From assembly GCF_048544455.1 (NCBI RefSeq), contig NC_133536.1, forward strand, positions 201,193,325 to 201,257,324: a stretch of 64,000 bases of DNA, read 5' to 3'. Below are positions 36,301-49,353 of the stretch, one piece after another (the first letter of the stretch is position 1; each line of letters opens with the position of its first letter). The notes beneath the pieces were generated by a model that saw only the letters and a program-made list of their open reading frames with translations, searched no databases and was not told where the DNA came from. Source of the stretch: Silene latifolia. Lineage: Eukaryota; Streptophyta; Magnoliopsida; Caryophyllales; Caryophyllaceae. A program made the position numbers and the translations under genes.

Positions 36301-39300
36301 GAAACTCATCAAATGTCTCATCCTTAGAGCTTAGGAAGAGTGCCCAAACAAACCTAGAGTAATCATCAACAATGGCACACACATAACGACTATCACCTCT
36401 ACTTCTAGTTCTCATTGGTCCACACAAGTCGATATGTAAAAGTTGCAAGGGTTGAGATGTACTCATAATTCTTTTGGATTTAAAGGAACTTCTAACATGT
36501 TTGCCTCTAGCACATTCATCACATACTTTATCAAAATCAAACTTCATGTTAGGAATACCTTCAACTAAGTCAAGTCTTTTAAGAGTATTAAGAGTTTTTG
36601 TACTAACATGACCAAACCTTTTATGCCATAACCAAGGATCATTGTTCATTACACTCATGCAAGACATGGTGTGACCGGATAGAGTGTTCAAATTAGTTAA
36701 GTATACGTCTTTGACACGTCTTCCTTCGAGTATTAGTTCATTAGTAGTGACATCAAATATTCGACACATATTAGCACGAAATTCTACAAAATTACCCTTA
36801 TCACAAAGTTGAGAGATACTAAGGAGATTATGCTTCAAACCTTTGACAAGCCGCACGTTGTCGACACAAAGTAATGATGACTTACCAACCTTTCCAATGC
36901 CAATTACTTCACCTTTCTTGTTGTCACCAAACCTTACCGTGCCACCATCATATGCTTTAAGTGAGAGGAATTGGCTTCTATCACCCGTCATGTGACGAGA
37001 GCATCCACTATCCAAGTACCAATTGCGGCCGCCTCTCACCAAGCCCTACACAAGATTATATTTTGAGTTTAGGAACCCAAACAAACTTGGGTCCTCTTTT
37101 GTGATCAACATATCTTATGGTATCTTTCCTAATCCATTTTTGCTTAATTATTTGGATGTTCTTGTTAATGTCATGAAATCTTTTCTCACAAGTGTTGAGG
37201 ACATGACCATTCTTACCACAATAATTGCAAATGATGTATTCGGGAAGACCTACGTATTTTCTCCTTCTAAAATCAGTTTTAGGCTTCTGGAAGCAACTGT
37301 CAGTCTGACTGTTCCATTTGAACCCCAAACCAGCAGTTTTATTACATCTCTCGGTTTGATTCGTGAGGAAGTTTAACACGGTTTGACTTCCTTCCCATTT
37401 TTCAGTGATGTTCTTAGCACTAACAAGTTCATTGGTCAAATCATTGACACGTGAGAGGAGATGCAAATTCTTTTCTTTTTCCCTCTTGAGTTCATCATTA
37501 TTGACACTTTCAATGAATAATCTTTTCTCAACTATGAAGTCATGGGTGTGGTTGTTGAGTTTAGACACAAGATACATGATTCGTTCTTTAGACTCTTCAT
37601 ATTTAGACGTCATCTCATCAAGACGTTTGTTTAGATCAACGAATTCATCGGATCTATGATGAGGAGAAGACCTAGAAGTGCTACATTCGGGCATACCTTT
37701 TTGAAAGAAAGTAAGCCTATCATGAAGAGCTTCTATTTCATTCTTGAGACAAACAACCTCACCTTTTAGACACTTGTTTTCATTTTCCAAACATTCAATC
37801 TTTTCTTTAGACTTGTCTAAATCTTTGTCAGAAGCAACAGTCTTAGAGACTATTTCTCTTAGGTCGACAACTTCAACCACAAGGTCATAGACTTCATTTT
37901 CGAGAGCATCTTTGTCCTTCAAAAGATCATCACGTTCCTTGGTTAGTGAGGAAACTTGCATCACCAAGGTAGTGTTGACATTTTCAAGGTCAAGGACGTC
38001 CGTGGGGGTCATCCTAAGACGCTCTAGTTCTTTAGTCAAATGTTTGTTTAACTTGTTGATTCTTTTAACTTCATCATAAGCCTCAGAGGTGACAGTGACG
38101 CTGTCTGTTGCTTTTAGTTCATTTTTAAGATTAAAGTTCTCTTGAGCAATTTCCTCAATCTCATTTTGCATTACCTCAAGCTTATCGTTTTGAAACCGAC
38201 ACTTATCAAGAAGTTGGTCAAGAAGCTTACATACTTTCTCTTTGGAGTAAGTTCTAGCCTTGGCCTTTAGATGATTCACCTCGTTGTCGGAATCGGAGTC
38301 GGAATCGTCGGGATTAGCCATGAGGCATTTTAAGTGTTCAAGTTTTGAGGTTTTTGAGACTTTTTCTTTAGAGTGATTTGTAAGACACATTTTAGCCTCT
38401 AGTTCCTCCTCAATGAGTTCCTCATCTTCCTCGGAGTCGGACATACCCCAAATAGCACTCATGACTCTATGTTTGTAATCCTTTTTAACCTTTTCTCTTC
38501 TTTCCTTTGATTTGATTTCATCCCACTTGGGACATTCTTTAATTTGGTGAGTTTTATCACCACATTTAAAGCATCCCACGGTGAAGTTGGGTCGTTTCTT
38601 AGGAAAGCGTTTTTTTGAGTAGTTGTTAGTGAACCTCTTGCTTCCATGACCATTGACAACCCCGGCTAGGTTCCTTGTGAACATAGCAAACTCGTCTTCC
38701 TCCTCATCTTCTCCATCACTTGGAGAGGATGTGAGGGCGAGACTCTTTCCCTTTGAGGACTCACTAGAATGCTTATCAAGATTAAACTCGTGAGCCATTA
38801 GTGATCCCATTAGTTCATGAAGAGATAGGGTTGACAAGTCTTTAGCTTCCTCTATGGCGGTGACTTTGGGTTGCCACTTAGAGGTTAGACTACGAAGGAT
38901 TTTTCGAATGATGTCCTCGGACTCGAAATTCCTTCCTAGACTTTTAAGCTCATTAACAATACAAGAAAAACGTGAAGAGAAACTATTTATGGACTCGTCC
39001 TTTGACATTCTAAACATCTCATATTGTTGCATGAGAAGGTCAATACGGTGTTTTCTTACCTGGGACGTCCCTTCATAAGCAAGTACAAGGGAATCCCAAA
39101 TAGATTTTGCCGTAGGACATCCGGAAATACGACTAACTTCCCCCTCACCAACACAACGTTGAAGAATCGACATTGCTTTGGAATTCTTTTCAGCAAGTTT
39201 GAAGTCGTTTTCATTGTAATTTCTTTCCTCTTTTGTCTTGGTGAAACCGTTTAAGATATCGGTTTTCTCAATGATGAGAGGTCCATTTTGGATGATGTTC

Positions 39301-39470
39301 CAACATTGATAATCAATACTTTTGATGTAATGTTCCATTTTGAGTTTCCACCATCCAAAATTCGAACCGGTAAAGACCGGGATCTTGGAGTGTTTCTCGG
39401 AATCCATTACCCACGAATCAAACTCTAAGGCGATTAGCCTCGATCAAGAGCACGAGGCTCTGATACCAAT

Positions 39471-40965
39471 TGTTGAGTTTATGGATTCAAGTACCTAAGA
39501 GGGGGAGGGGGTGAATTAGGTACTATTTAAAAAAAATTTGTAACTACAACTTTATTGATTAAAGTGAGTTCCAAGAATAAAAGAGATAAAATAATACTTC
39601 GAGTAATATTGTTAAATTACACGAGTACTAAAATAAATGTTTGCTGAAGTATGAAAGTAACAATCGTTCTGACTGTAACTATTTGTCTCAGTTATGGAAT
39701 ACGAACTGCAGGCCAAATGTGACAGTATGATGAACTGTTACTTCGAAGGTTTAAGCAAAGCAAAACAAACAATAATAAAAGAGCAGCGGAAATAAAGTGA
39801 AACAATTGAACACGAGATTTTTGAATTGGTTCGGCAAGAAACTCAAGTGCCTACGTCCAATCTACCTTTTTATTGCTTTCTTTTAGTGATCTACTCCGAC
39901 AACTAAAAGACCCGTACAATAAAATACACCAACCTACTCCGGTTGTAAAGCAAGTCCAAGAACTACTCCGTTCTTATGACAAGCCAACTCGCAACCTACT
40001 CCGGTTGCCAAGAGTTAAAGACTACTCCGTCCTAAACTCTACTAACACACTTAGAATGTTATAGGATCAAGTTTTCACTAACATATTCTTAGCAAAGAAT
40101 AGAGATGGACAACTTTTACAAGATCAACAATTCTTAAGCAAGAGAGTTTAGTATTATAAAGTAACAGTAGCCACGACTGTAACAACTTGAAAACTTTTAA
40201 AAGTATTGCAAAATAAATACTCGGTTTTAAAGCTTTGAAAAACAATTTGCAAACTTGAAAAATATTTCAGAAAAGTCTTGAGATTTTATGAGGAGGATGG
40301 CTCGCCTTTTAGAGAGAGAATGGGTGAGGAGGTTGCTAGGGTTTGAAGGGTCAAAGACCACACATGTGAAGAGCTTTAGCAACCACTCAAAACATTCACC
40401 AAAGAAGGCTCTTTTGCAAAGGCAAAAATAGAGAAAGAGTGTTTGAAAGATATCTTTAAAAGCTCATGCAAATTCACAAAACAAAGAAGAAAAACAAGTC
40501 ACATGATGACAAGTTTACACAAATATGGCAAAAAGCAATTCTTGTTTTCCAAAAGATCAAAGGGTTGAATTTGCACAAAGAGGAAACATTTTGAAATTAA
40601 TAATTATTCAAACCCTCTTTATTGAAGACCAACTCCTAATAAAATCTGAAGTTTTATCTTTGAAAAATAAGAGACGTGAAAGATTTTTCAAAAGATAAAA
40701 AGGGCTTCAAGTGTTACGAATTGTGGCAACAATCCAAGCAGCTGTTTACTAATGAAAGCAACAGTCGTCTTGACTGTTTCTATTACTCTAAGATACTCTA
40801 CTTTCTCACTTGTACATTAGATGACACTAAGACTCAATACAAAGGGATGATTAACAACTTCAACACTTCTTAATCCATGCTTGATTTAATCATTAATCCT
40901 GAAAAGATAAACTAAGATAGCACAAATCAAATGGGCATGTTATCATCAATATAAGGAACCCAACA
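39471..40965 (-). repeat. 5' LTR of the Sirevirus element
   Basis: It runs from TGTTGGG at 40,965 to CTCAACA at 39,471 on the minus strand, with the tRNA-Met primer site immediately inside. Confidence 0.92.
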
Positions 40966-40970
40966 CAATT

Positions 40971-41378
40971 TAATTCGGACTAAATTATGCAATCTGATCT
41001 AATCTTTGGTTAGGAGAAAGATAGTACCTTTAAAATACCGTGGAGTAGTTCTCGATTTAGTTTTATAGATTGTGAACGTGGCAACAAAATGCGCGGTTCA
41101 CTGTCTGGTTTACAAGCCATTGGATTTGGTTGAGGACCAAACCAAATACCAAAATATTATAACTAGGTGAACCATAGACCAGACCAACAAAATATACTTC
41201 GGTTTAATCGAAACGAAATTATCCGATCTGATCTGATCTAATCGTCGATATGAATCTTATCAGTCCTAGGTCCTAACAACTACGTTACTACACTATCAAC
41301 ATTAATTGTTGTTGCAACGTTATTAATACAAGGGCTTCAATTACCAAAACTAGCAATAAATGCTAAGTTTTGTTTCAC
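40971..41378. other. Intergenic flank of the Sirevirus element
   Basis: No gene is seen. Part of it (about 41,100-41,215) resembles the left flank of the element at about 29,525-29,600, including the words CCAAATACCAAA and GACCAGAC-like text. The element therefore seems to have landed in an older, diverged tandem duplication. Confidence 0.45.
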
Positions 41379-41755
41379 AAATTCTCATTTAGGAGGAATA
41401 ATATCCGTCTTAAACTTAAAATGAGTTGAATAATATATTTTATCATTTGCATAAATAAGACAAAAACAGAATACTTAGATATTAATAAACACAATTTCTC
41501 ATTATAGACGGGAGATATCCGTCTATAGTTTTAGACGGGTCAAATGTCCTTCCACTTTAAGCATAAGCCAGACAACAAGTTGCATGATGGGGCCCAAAAT
41601 ATCACCATTTTAAACATATTTGACCCGTCTTTCACTCTAGACGGATATATCCGTCTATAGTGAAACTAATTGATTAATAAAAAACCTATCTTATCTATAC
41701 AAGTGATATGTTATTTGACCCGTTTTATCTTAAGACGGATAAATGTATTGACTTT
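41379..41755. mobile_element. MITE (TATCCGTCTTAA ends) split by a second MITE
   Basis: The outer left end contains TATCCGTCTTAAACTTAAAA and the reverse complement of the outer right end contains TATCCGTCTTAAGATAAAAC. Between them sits a second element (next entry), so the two insertions are ordered. Confidence 0.5.
41490..41672. mobile_element. Nested Mutator-type MITE with TATAGACGG ends
   Basis: The 183-bp element is flanked by the 9-bp duplication ATTAATAAA (41,481-41,489 and 41,673-41,681). Inverted ends of about 50 bp share the words TATAGACGG, TATCCGTCTA and GACGGGTCAAAT. Confidence 0.65.
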
Positions 41756-42160
41756 GTTTAATGAAAATCCTCACACCATGAGATTTAGTGAGAGTGAGAA
41801 TAGTAGAGAGTAAAGTAACGAGACAAAGGCAGGTCCTTTTACCGCGGGATTCCCAACGACTTTTCATAACCACACTCACTCTCTTTCTCCTCAATTACTC
41901 CAACTTTTTCCGTGCTTTCATGCACACAGCCGAATGCTGCAATTTAGTAAAACAAAACAAAATCTCATTTTCACTCTTTATATCTCTTTTATTCATCATC
42001 ATCATAATAATAATATTCTCTTATAACTATAAAGAAATTATGAATTACTTTTGTTTCTTCATTTTATTCTCCTCATAATTATTCATCTAATCTAACATGG
42101 TAAGTTTTGATTTTGGGTTTGCTACCTCTTATTTAATATATTCATCTGCTTTGATCATAT

Positions 42161-42285
42161 CAGTAGCGGAGTCAGGATTTATAATTAGGTTGGTGAACTC
42201 GAAAATAGGAAAAATCGGAAATTTTAACTAAAACTTCCGCATGTTTTATTACTCATTAGCTAGCCCCTTCCTAGTTCCGCTACTG
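42161..42285. mobile_element. MITE of the CAGTAGCGGA family in the CLSY leader intron
   Basis: The left end CAGTAGCGGAGTCAGGA and the reverse complement of the right end CAGTAGCGGAACTAGGA form an inverted pair. It is related to the copy at 12,506-12,660. No clean target duplication was found. Confidence 0.55.
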
Positions 42286-42631
42286 ATCTTGATAATTATG
42301 ATTAATTAACGACTAATTAATTTGTTGGTAATTTTTAGAATTTAATTTAGTTTTTTTAATGCTGATAATACAGAGGTGCTCTGTTTTATTGTGTTAATTG
42401 GGTAGTATTTCAATTTTTTTATGTGATTTTATGTTACCATTTTGGCAAATTTTATACCATTTCTGGGGGTTTACTGATTTTGTCAAATACTAACTTTTTA
42501 AGTAATAATCTGTCTTCTTTGATAGAATACAATCCGGATTCATACCTCAAAACAGTTAGACAAAATATCAACATAAAAAAGAGAGAAAAATAAAATAAGA
42601 AAAGCACAATACTTTTTCTAATGAATATATT

Positions 42632-43030
42632 TATTTGATTATCTTGGGTCATTCGGAAACCGTCTCTTTGGCTCTTTGCCCCTTTACCCTGCAACTTGCG
42701 GGAGTCATTGAGGGTTTGGGGTAATGATGGTATATTTTTGATGAGCTTTATGACTGGATTTTTTTTCACAATTTCAATCTTAACCAGTGATCAATCATAT
42801 TTTCTTCCATTTTTATTTGATGATCTTGGGTCATTCGGAAATAGTCTTTGTATTACAAACACTAAGATAAGACTGCGTACATTTGACCCCTTACCCTCGC
42901 AGTTTATGAGGTATTGACTATTGAGATACTGTGGTAATGTTGTTGTATTCGGTCAGCTTTATGATTGATTTTTTTTTTCACTATTTTAATCTTAACCACT
43001 GATCAATCATACTTTCTTCCATTTTTCTTT
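42632..43030 (+). mobile_element. Tandemly duplicated AU-like SINE 3' segments
   Basis: Two direct copies (about 42,632-42,813 and 42,814-43,030) share GATCTTGGGTCATTCGGAAA, the pyrimidine-rich CCCCTTACCCT block, a TTATGA block and GTGATCAATCATA-type tails. GGTCATTCGGAAA, TGCGTACAT and the TGTTGTTG end are hallmarks of the plant AU SINE 3' region; the second copy keeps more of them. tRNA-like promoter boxes are not obvious, so both are 5'-truncated. Confidence 0.55.
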
Positions 43031-44030
43031 TGTTAATTTTTTTATTTATTTTAATTTTTTTAAGTTTTATTGATGTTCATGTGGTTTATTTTTTGGTAGC
43101 ATGGTAGGTGAAGAAGTTGTACCAGGTCTTCTGCTGTGCTGACGTTGAGATTGTGGTCCTTGTGTAAGATTGTTAAAAAGTCATCTTTTTCATGTAGTTA
43201 GCTAATTTATTCCTTAATCCTACATTAATTTATTTTTGTTCTTTTGTAATCTGATTGGTTTTGTATATGTGTGATTATGACTAATTTCTAAGAGTTTTCT
43301 AGATGTCAAGTTTTTCGATCAAGCTCTTCGTTTTATTGTAAGTCATTAATTGTTGATGGGTTCAATGTCATTTTAGTTGATGTTTACGCAACACGGTGAA
43401 TTAGGATTTATAAAGTATTGGTTTGCATCTAATAGTTGATAGGCCTATTTAAACTAGATTGATGTGTAGCGCGGGGGAATGGTCTACTAAATTGGCTGCG
43501 CTTTTAATATTGTGAGCTAGTAGTTGATCGATGAAAATTTTGACGCAATTTTCATAACGGGATGCTTGTTGTGCACTGTGCACATAGAGATGAAACTATT
43601 TAAATTAAAAGCTTAAGGTAGTAAATTTGTACATTAAGCGCGAATTGAAATGATGATGAACTATAGGTACACACCAAATAGCTGATGAAACTATTTAAAT
43701 TAAATATGTTCAATTACGTGCGTGTGAGATTAGAGTTGGAAATGGTTAATCCGAATTAAATGAATAGCTACGTTTTAAATTTGGTTACAGGGATACGACA
43801 TGCGACTAAATATCTTTTTGCTGTGTTTTCTTTTTGCTTCCACATGTTTAGCTATTAGTTAGTTCGATCAAATGGTGTCGCTTAATGTACAAGTCTAAAT
43901 TGATCAACTTAGTTGATTAAACCTGTTACTTTTTCATAGCAAAGTATGTTGTGCTTTATTGCTTTCTTGGAGATTCAATGATACAATTTTATGGGAATTA
44001 ATTGCAGTACAAATATCTTTTCGAGATAAA

Positions 44031-47000
44031 ATGACAAAACGAGGTCTCCATCAGTCCCTACACCCTTTTGACGAGTATCGTAAGAATTCTTTCCTTTTAA
44101 TTCTACTTACTTCTAAACAATTGGAATACTAATCAAAGGTAAAGTAGTTTTTTAAAAAAAAAGAAATAACTATTACATTTTTTTGCCATATTATTGCAGC
44201 ATTTGAGGTATTTTTTCAAGGCTCATGGAAGACTGTGGAGAGACTACGAATTAATGACGGAAATATAATCTTTAATTTCCTGGATCTCGGATATTTGTAT
44301 GAGAAAAAACTTTTTCTACCAACTCTTAGGCTAAGGCCAAGAAGAGCAACTATCATCGACTGCACATGCACACTGAGACGTGGTGCTGAAGTTTCCGTGT
44401 TTTCAAAGCCTAAAAATTCAGATGATTCATCTGAAGAATCCCCCACTGTAAGACGAGTTCCCATTCACTAATTTTTGCTGTTGGCTAATGAGCTCGTTTA
44501 GTATCTCATGTGTGGTATCGGTATTTGCTCTTTCTAATTCAGGGACGATGGTTTGACGCTAGAATAAGTTCCATAGAGAGGACTCCACATGAAAATAAAT
44601 GTGAATGCAAATTCTACGTAAGATTCTTTCATATCAGTGACAATGGTGGAACTGATAGGAAGAAGCTAAAAAAAGAGGTTGAATCTGTAGGGATCGACCA
44701 AATATCCGTCTTTCAAGTTCTTCCGCAGAAGCCTTCTGAAGGTACATTTTACAGGTGGAACCTTGCTGAGGATTGCACTTCCGTATCAAGAACCAAGTTG
44801 TTTCTAGCAAAGTTTGCTTCTGATATTTCTTGGCTGTTGGTTGCATCTGTTGAAAAAAAGACGATATTTGATGTTCTATCAATACAAAACAAGATTGTGT
44901 ACCAAATATTGGATGGTAGCTGTAGCAGTTACTCGACTGATGTACATTTAAGTGCAGTAAATTTAAGGAAAGACGGTGGGGTAATTTTCTCGTCGGTTTA
45001 CCCTTTTGTTCCTGTGGACAACTATATGAACCCACAATCCGAAGAGGTGAAAGATTTAGTTGAATCAAATTCAGTTTGTGAGGTCACAGAGTTGAGACGA
45101 TCAAAACGCCGGCATGTGCAACCACAACGGTACTTGGGTGAGATCGGCCTAGAGGCGGCAGACATGACTGGTCTTCGAATAGGATGGAAGAGACTGGATA
45201 TGGATGATGATTTGGCAATTGTCCTAGCCAATGATGATGAGACAGATGGCATGCTCCTAGACAATCCTGAACAAGGCTTCGATAATAATGCTGTGGAGAT
45301 ATATTCCGAGGATAATTATCTACTTTCTAGAATTGGGGCTGAGGCGAAAGACGAGAAGCTTGTGAAAGATTTGTATAGTGCGGAAGAGAGTGAGGGCGAA
45401 TGTGTCAAAAGAAAAAGGGGACGAAAGAGTAAAAAATTCCTAAGCGAGAAAGAGAGTAAGAGATTACAAAGTAAGAAAGATGATAAGACTCAGCTTGCTA
45501 TTGTTCCCGTGTTGGAAGAAAACAGTTGGATGCCACGGGAACAAAGCGATCTCCAAGCTGAAATGCGTCCAAATAGACTCAATGCCGCTGACGATAATGT
45601 CCCTTTGAAGTTTTATAGGAGAAGAGTCCGAGTAAGTAGAGCCACGAGAACAAGGAAGATATCCGAATTGGATGATTTTGGTGGGGGGTCTCGATATGCT
45701 ACAAAGACTTACAAATATCCGATGAAAAGGTATCATCATCCTATGTCTAGAGCTTCTAGAAGAGACAAGAACTCGGACGAGACCCAAGGCGGTCCAAAGA
45801 AAACCTTGGATATTGGTGTGTACAAAGATCTTATATCAACTTACATGAAGAACATTCAGCTGACTATAGAGAATAAACAGCCTATTCCTACCGATGCTTG
45901 GAAAAATCTCCAAGGCGCGTCATCTATGTATGAAAAGAAGGCTGCTGACGAAGCTGCTCCACCTCCCGAGGAAGAAGAAGAAGAGTCGGAAACTGAAATG
46001 TTGTTCAGAGAAATGGAACTTTGTTTGGCATCGGCATATTATCTTGATGAGGAGGTATCGAATTTTCTTTAAACTGTGTTACTCTTTCCCACTAAATGTT
46101 GGTTACTCCGTAATTATTTGCAGCTTTTGCTAACCTCCTGAAACGCAAATGTGCAGAACTCAAAGGCCAAAGAAAGTGACCCGATGGAAAAGTTTTTTAA
46201 TGGAGATCCGTCTTGTAAGCATGTGTATATAATAGATGATGAAATCGGGGTTCTTTGTCGATTGTGCGGATATGTGATCACTGAAATCAGAGACGTCTCA
46301 CCAGAGTTTGTAAGACAATTTAGCAGCTTCAATTTCATGATATCTCTTTTTCTAGACGTCTCATGAGACGCTACCATGCTAGTTTTAATATGGGACCGGC
46401 TCATTTTTGGGCAGTCTCATAGTACTCTTATCATGAGACCGTCTCATATGCAAATTTTTGTGTAAATGTGTAAGGTGACCAATTCATAAGACTTGCTTTT
46501 TTCTCCTTAATTTTATTTTTTTTCTTATTTCAGATGCGACCAACAGGATTTTCCGCGAAACATGAACGGGCAGATAACAGAGGTGAAAAGGATGATACAG
46601 AGCAAAAGTTGCTTGATGAGGCATGTACTGGTCTTGTCTACCATAATCCTGGTTTTTCAGACACTTTCATGTCTGAACCAAGTGATAATGACAACGTGTG
46701 GGGAATAATCCCGAGTATAAAGAAAAAGTTGCATGATCACCAAAAGAAAGCTTTCGAGTTCCTATGGAGAAACCTTGCCGGGTCTTTGATACCTTCGGAA
46801 ATGGAACCGTCAGGCAAAAAAGTCGGTGGTTGTGTAATTTCTCATTCTCCTGGTGCAGGGAAAACCTTTCTGATCATCGCCTTTCTTATTAGTTACTTGA
46901 AGATGTTCCCCGGAAAGAGGCCCTTGGTTCTTGCTCCTAAGACTACACTCTACACATGGTATAAGGAGATCATTAAGTGGCAATTTCCGGTCCCGGTTTA

Positions 47001-48504
47001 TCAAATCCATGGTCGGAAAACCTACCGAGATAGAATTTACAATCAAAAGGTTGGTAATTCCTCCTCAGCGGTGGTCCCAAATGGAGATATCATGCATGTG
47101 CTTGATTGTTTGGAGAAAGTACAAAAGTGGCATGCTCACCCGAGTGTGCTTCTCATGGGTTACACCTCGTTCATGTCGCTTATGCGAGAAGATTCCAAGT
47201 ATGCCCATCGTAGGTACATGGGTCAAATCCTCCGAGAAAGTCCTGGTATTTTGATCCTAGATGAAGGACACAATCCAAGAAGCACTAAGTCAAGGCTAAG
47301 GAAAGCACTAATGAGGGTTGGGACGGAATTTAGAATTCTACTCTCAGGGACTTTGTTTCAGAACAACTTTGGTGAGTATTTCAACACTCTTTGCTTGGCA
47401 AGGCCGAATTTCGTCAACGAGGTACTTCGAGTTCTAGATCCCAAGTACAAGAAAAAAATCAAGGGGCAAAACAAAACTCGAACTTCCATAGAAAACCGTG
47501 CTAGAAAGGTCTTCATGGACATCATTGCTCGAAAAATCAACTCAAATGATCTAGATGAAAGAGCTGATGGTCTAAACTTGTTGAGAAACCTCACGACCAA
47601 ATTTATCGATGTCTATGAAGGTGGAAGCGCTGAGAATCTACCTGGTTTGCAGAGTTACACCCTGATGATGAAACCGACGCCTCTACAACATGAGATTCTA
47701 GTAAGACTTCATCAATTTATGAATGTGGCTCGAGGTTTTCCTTTGGAACTCGAGCTCATGATCACCCTCGGCTCCATCCATCCTTGGTTGATCAGATCCG
47801 CGGTTTGTGCAGGCAAGTTCCTTAGTGCCGAGGAACTTGAAAGCCTCGATCAGTACAAGATGGACCCCACAAAAGGGTCAAAGGTGAAATTTGTCCTTGG
47901 ATTAGTACAAAGGTCAATCATAAGAAAAGAAAAGGTGTTAATCTTTTGCCATAACATAGCACCTATCAATCTATTTCTCAAATATTTTGAGATGATATAC
48001 GGATGGAAGAAGGGACACGAGGTTCTCGTCCTTCAAGGGGATCTCGAGCTCTTTGAAAGAGGACGGGTTATGGATAGGTTCGAGGAGCGTGGCGGACCCT
48101 CAAAGGTGTTACTTGCTTCTATCAATGCTTGTGCCGAAGGCATCACTTTGACCGCTGCCTCTAGGGTAGTGTTGCTTGATTCTGAATGGAACCCATCAAA
48201 GCAAAAACAAGCTATTGCTCGGGCTTTTAGGCCCGGTCAAGAGAAGATAGTGTATGTGTATCAACTCCTGGCCACCGGGACATTGGAAGAAGACAAGTAC
48301 GGAAGGACAACGTGGAAAGAATGGGTTTCGTGTATGATTTTTAGTGAAGAACATGTGGATGACCCTTCGAAATGGCAAGCTGAAAAGATCGAAGATGCTT
48401 TGCTTCGAGAGATTGTTGAAGAGGATCATGCTAAGTCTTTCCATATGATCATGAAAAATGAGAAGGCTTCCTATGAAAATCCATTGAGGGAGATGAATGA
48501 GTAG
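44031..48504 (+). CDS. CLSY1: CLASSY-type SNF2 chromatin remodeller (CLSY1/CLSY2-like)
   Basis: Five coding exons join in phase: 44,031-44,079, 44,200-44,447, 44,543-46,054, 46,157-46,309 and 46,534-48,504, giving 1,310 residues against about 1,250 in Arabidopsis CLSY1. The N-terminus carries the CLSY signature (HPFDEYPFEVFFQGSWKTVE, RATIIDCTCTLRRGAEV, WFDARISSIERTPHE). Then come an ELRRSKRR basic block, acidic linkers, a CRLCG zinc-type segment (about residue 630), and a SNF2 helicase with Walker A SPGAGKT (about 759-765), DEGH (about 897-900), LLSGTLFQNN and ARAFRPGQ. CLSY proteins recruit RNA polymerase IV (with SHH1 for CLSY1/2) to make 24-nt siRNAs for DNA methylation in the nucleus. The ATG follows a splice acceptor closely, and no breaks are seen. 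CLSY1 versus CLSY2 cannot be settled without a tree. Confidence 0.95.
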
Positions 48505-49353
48505 CCATCGTAGCTTGTTTCTGTCCGCAAGCTGTAAATATAATGTAAGAACTTCGTCTCTTCTCTTTTCTCTTTTCCTAATGCAAAAAATGACCCTGGC
48601 TGCCTTCTTAAGGTCATAAATACGGCGTTTTTAGGCGCTTTTCTCTCGAGTCTTGATCCTTGGCCAAAAATATCCTTGAATATGTATTTTTTATGGGGAA
48701 AAAAGAAATGGAACGCCAAATTTGACCCTAATGGTTTTGACCTTAGGTCGGAGATACCACGACTCAATGACCTTTACCGGCTAAAATAGCTGACATTTGC
48801 TATCTTTGTTTGGACAGAATTATAGATGAAAATCTGGACGGTGTTGTTGTACTTAGATGAAGCGGCCACGAGGAATCAAAGACCCGAGAATAAATATCCT
48901 CCTAAGCAAATTCTGCAATTTTCTTTGGAACTGGTGTAGCAGAATTTGTGCTATGAATTGCTTTTAAGGTGTAATTTTCAGCTGATTCGAAACAATAGGC
49001 TAAAATGTGGCTTTGTATACCTCATTCTTATTAGTACTGCATGTATGCATATGGATAATGGACGAGATGGTGTAGGTTAGCCTGATCAGTCCACATATTT
49101 TCTTGTACCGAAGACGCGGGTTCAAAATCCATGTCATGTGTGACTAATGACTATCTAACCATGAAAATATTACATAAAAATTGTAGTATTACTGTATTAG
49201 AAGGCAATCTATGTTTTTCAGTTTACTAACTTTAATACTCCGTAATAGGAATAGTCGATTAAGCTGTATAATTTAACTGTTTCATTTGATTATATACGTT
49301 TTTCTAAAAATCTTCCTCGCAAATTTAAAAAAACGCATGGAATCAAATGGAAT
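48505..49353 (+). other. CLSY 3' UTR and intergenic DNA
   Basis: Roughly 300-500 bases after the stop are probably 3' UTR. Near 49,060-49,145 a GGTGTAGGTTAGCCTG block and a GCGGGTTCAAAATCC block resemble SINE boxes A and B. The call is weak. Confidence 0.35.

Larger units (their letters stand above)
29619..40965 (-). mobile_element. Sirevirus-type Ty1/copia retrotransposon with a third ORF
   Basis: The 11,347-bp element has a 5-bp duplication CAATT (29,614-29,618 and 40,966-40,970) and LTRs of about 1.5 kb. On the minus strand the primer site TGGTATCAGAGC (near 39,468-39,457) matches initiator tRNA-Met. The polypurine tract ATCAAAGGGGGAA beside the 3' LTR is typical of Sireviruses. Parts in element order are: long gag with coiled coil and two CCHC knuckles (about 39.4-37.1 kb); protease with LDSGCSRHMTG and integrase (about 37.0-35.8 kb); reverse transcriptase and RNase H (about 35.3-33.7 kb); and a third ORF (about 33.4-31.7 kb). 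LTRs differ at roughly 15-20 of 1,495 sites (about 1%), so it is under or near a million years old. It looks nearly whole, with only a few breaks. Confidence 0.93.
41900..43163 (+). other. Probable 5' UTR exons of the CLSY gene
   Basis: A likely leader exon ends at 42,099 before the donor GTAAGT. A possible second leader exon is 43,100-43,163, with acceptor GGTAG and donor GTAAGA. The last acceptor before the ATG is TTGCAG at 44,002-44,007. The leader start is not fixed; CT-rich sequence around 41,870-41,910 is compatible with it. Exon calls are inference from splice signals only. Confidence 0.4.

Noticed and set aside
42696-42917. A small gene in the CLSY leader intron
   Set aside because: The frame lies in the duplicated SINE-like segments and has no protein features.
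43446-43480. A fourth Helitron 3' end (CTAG next to GCGCGGGG)
   Set aside because: There is no convincing hairpin at the right distance.
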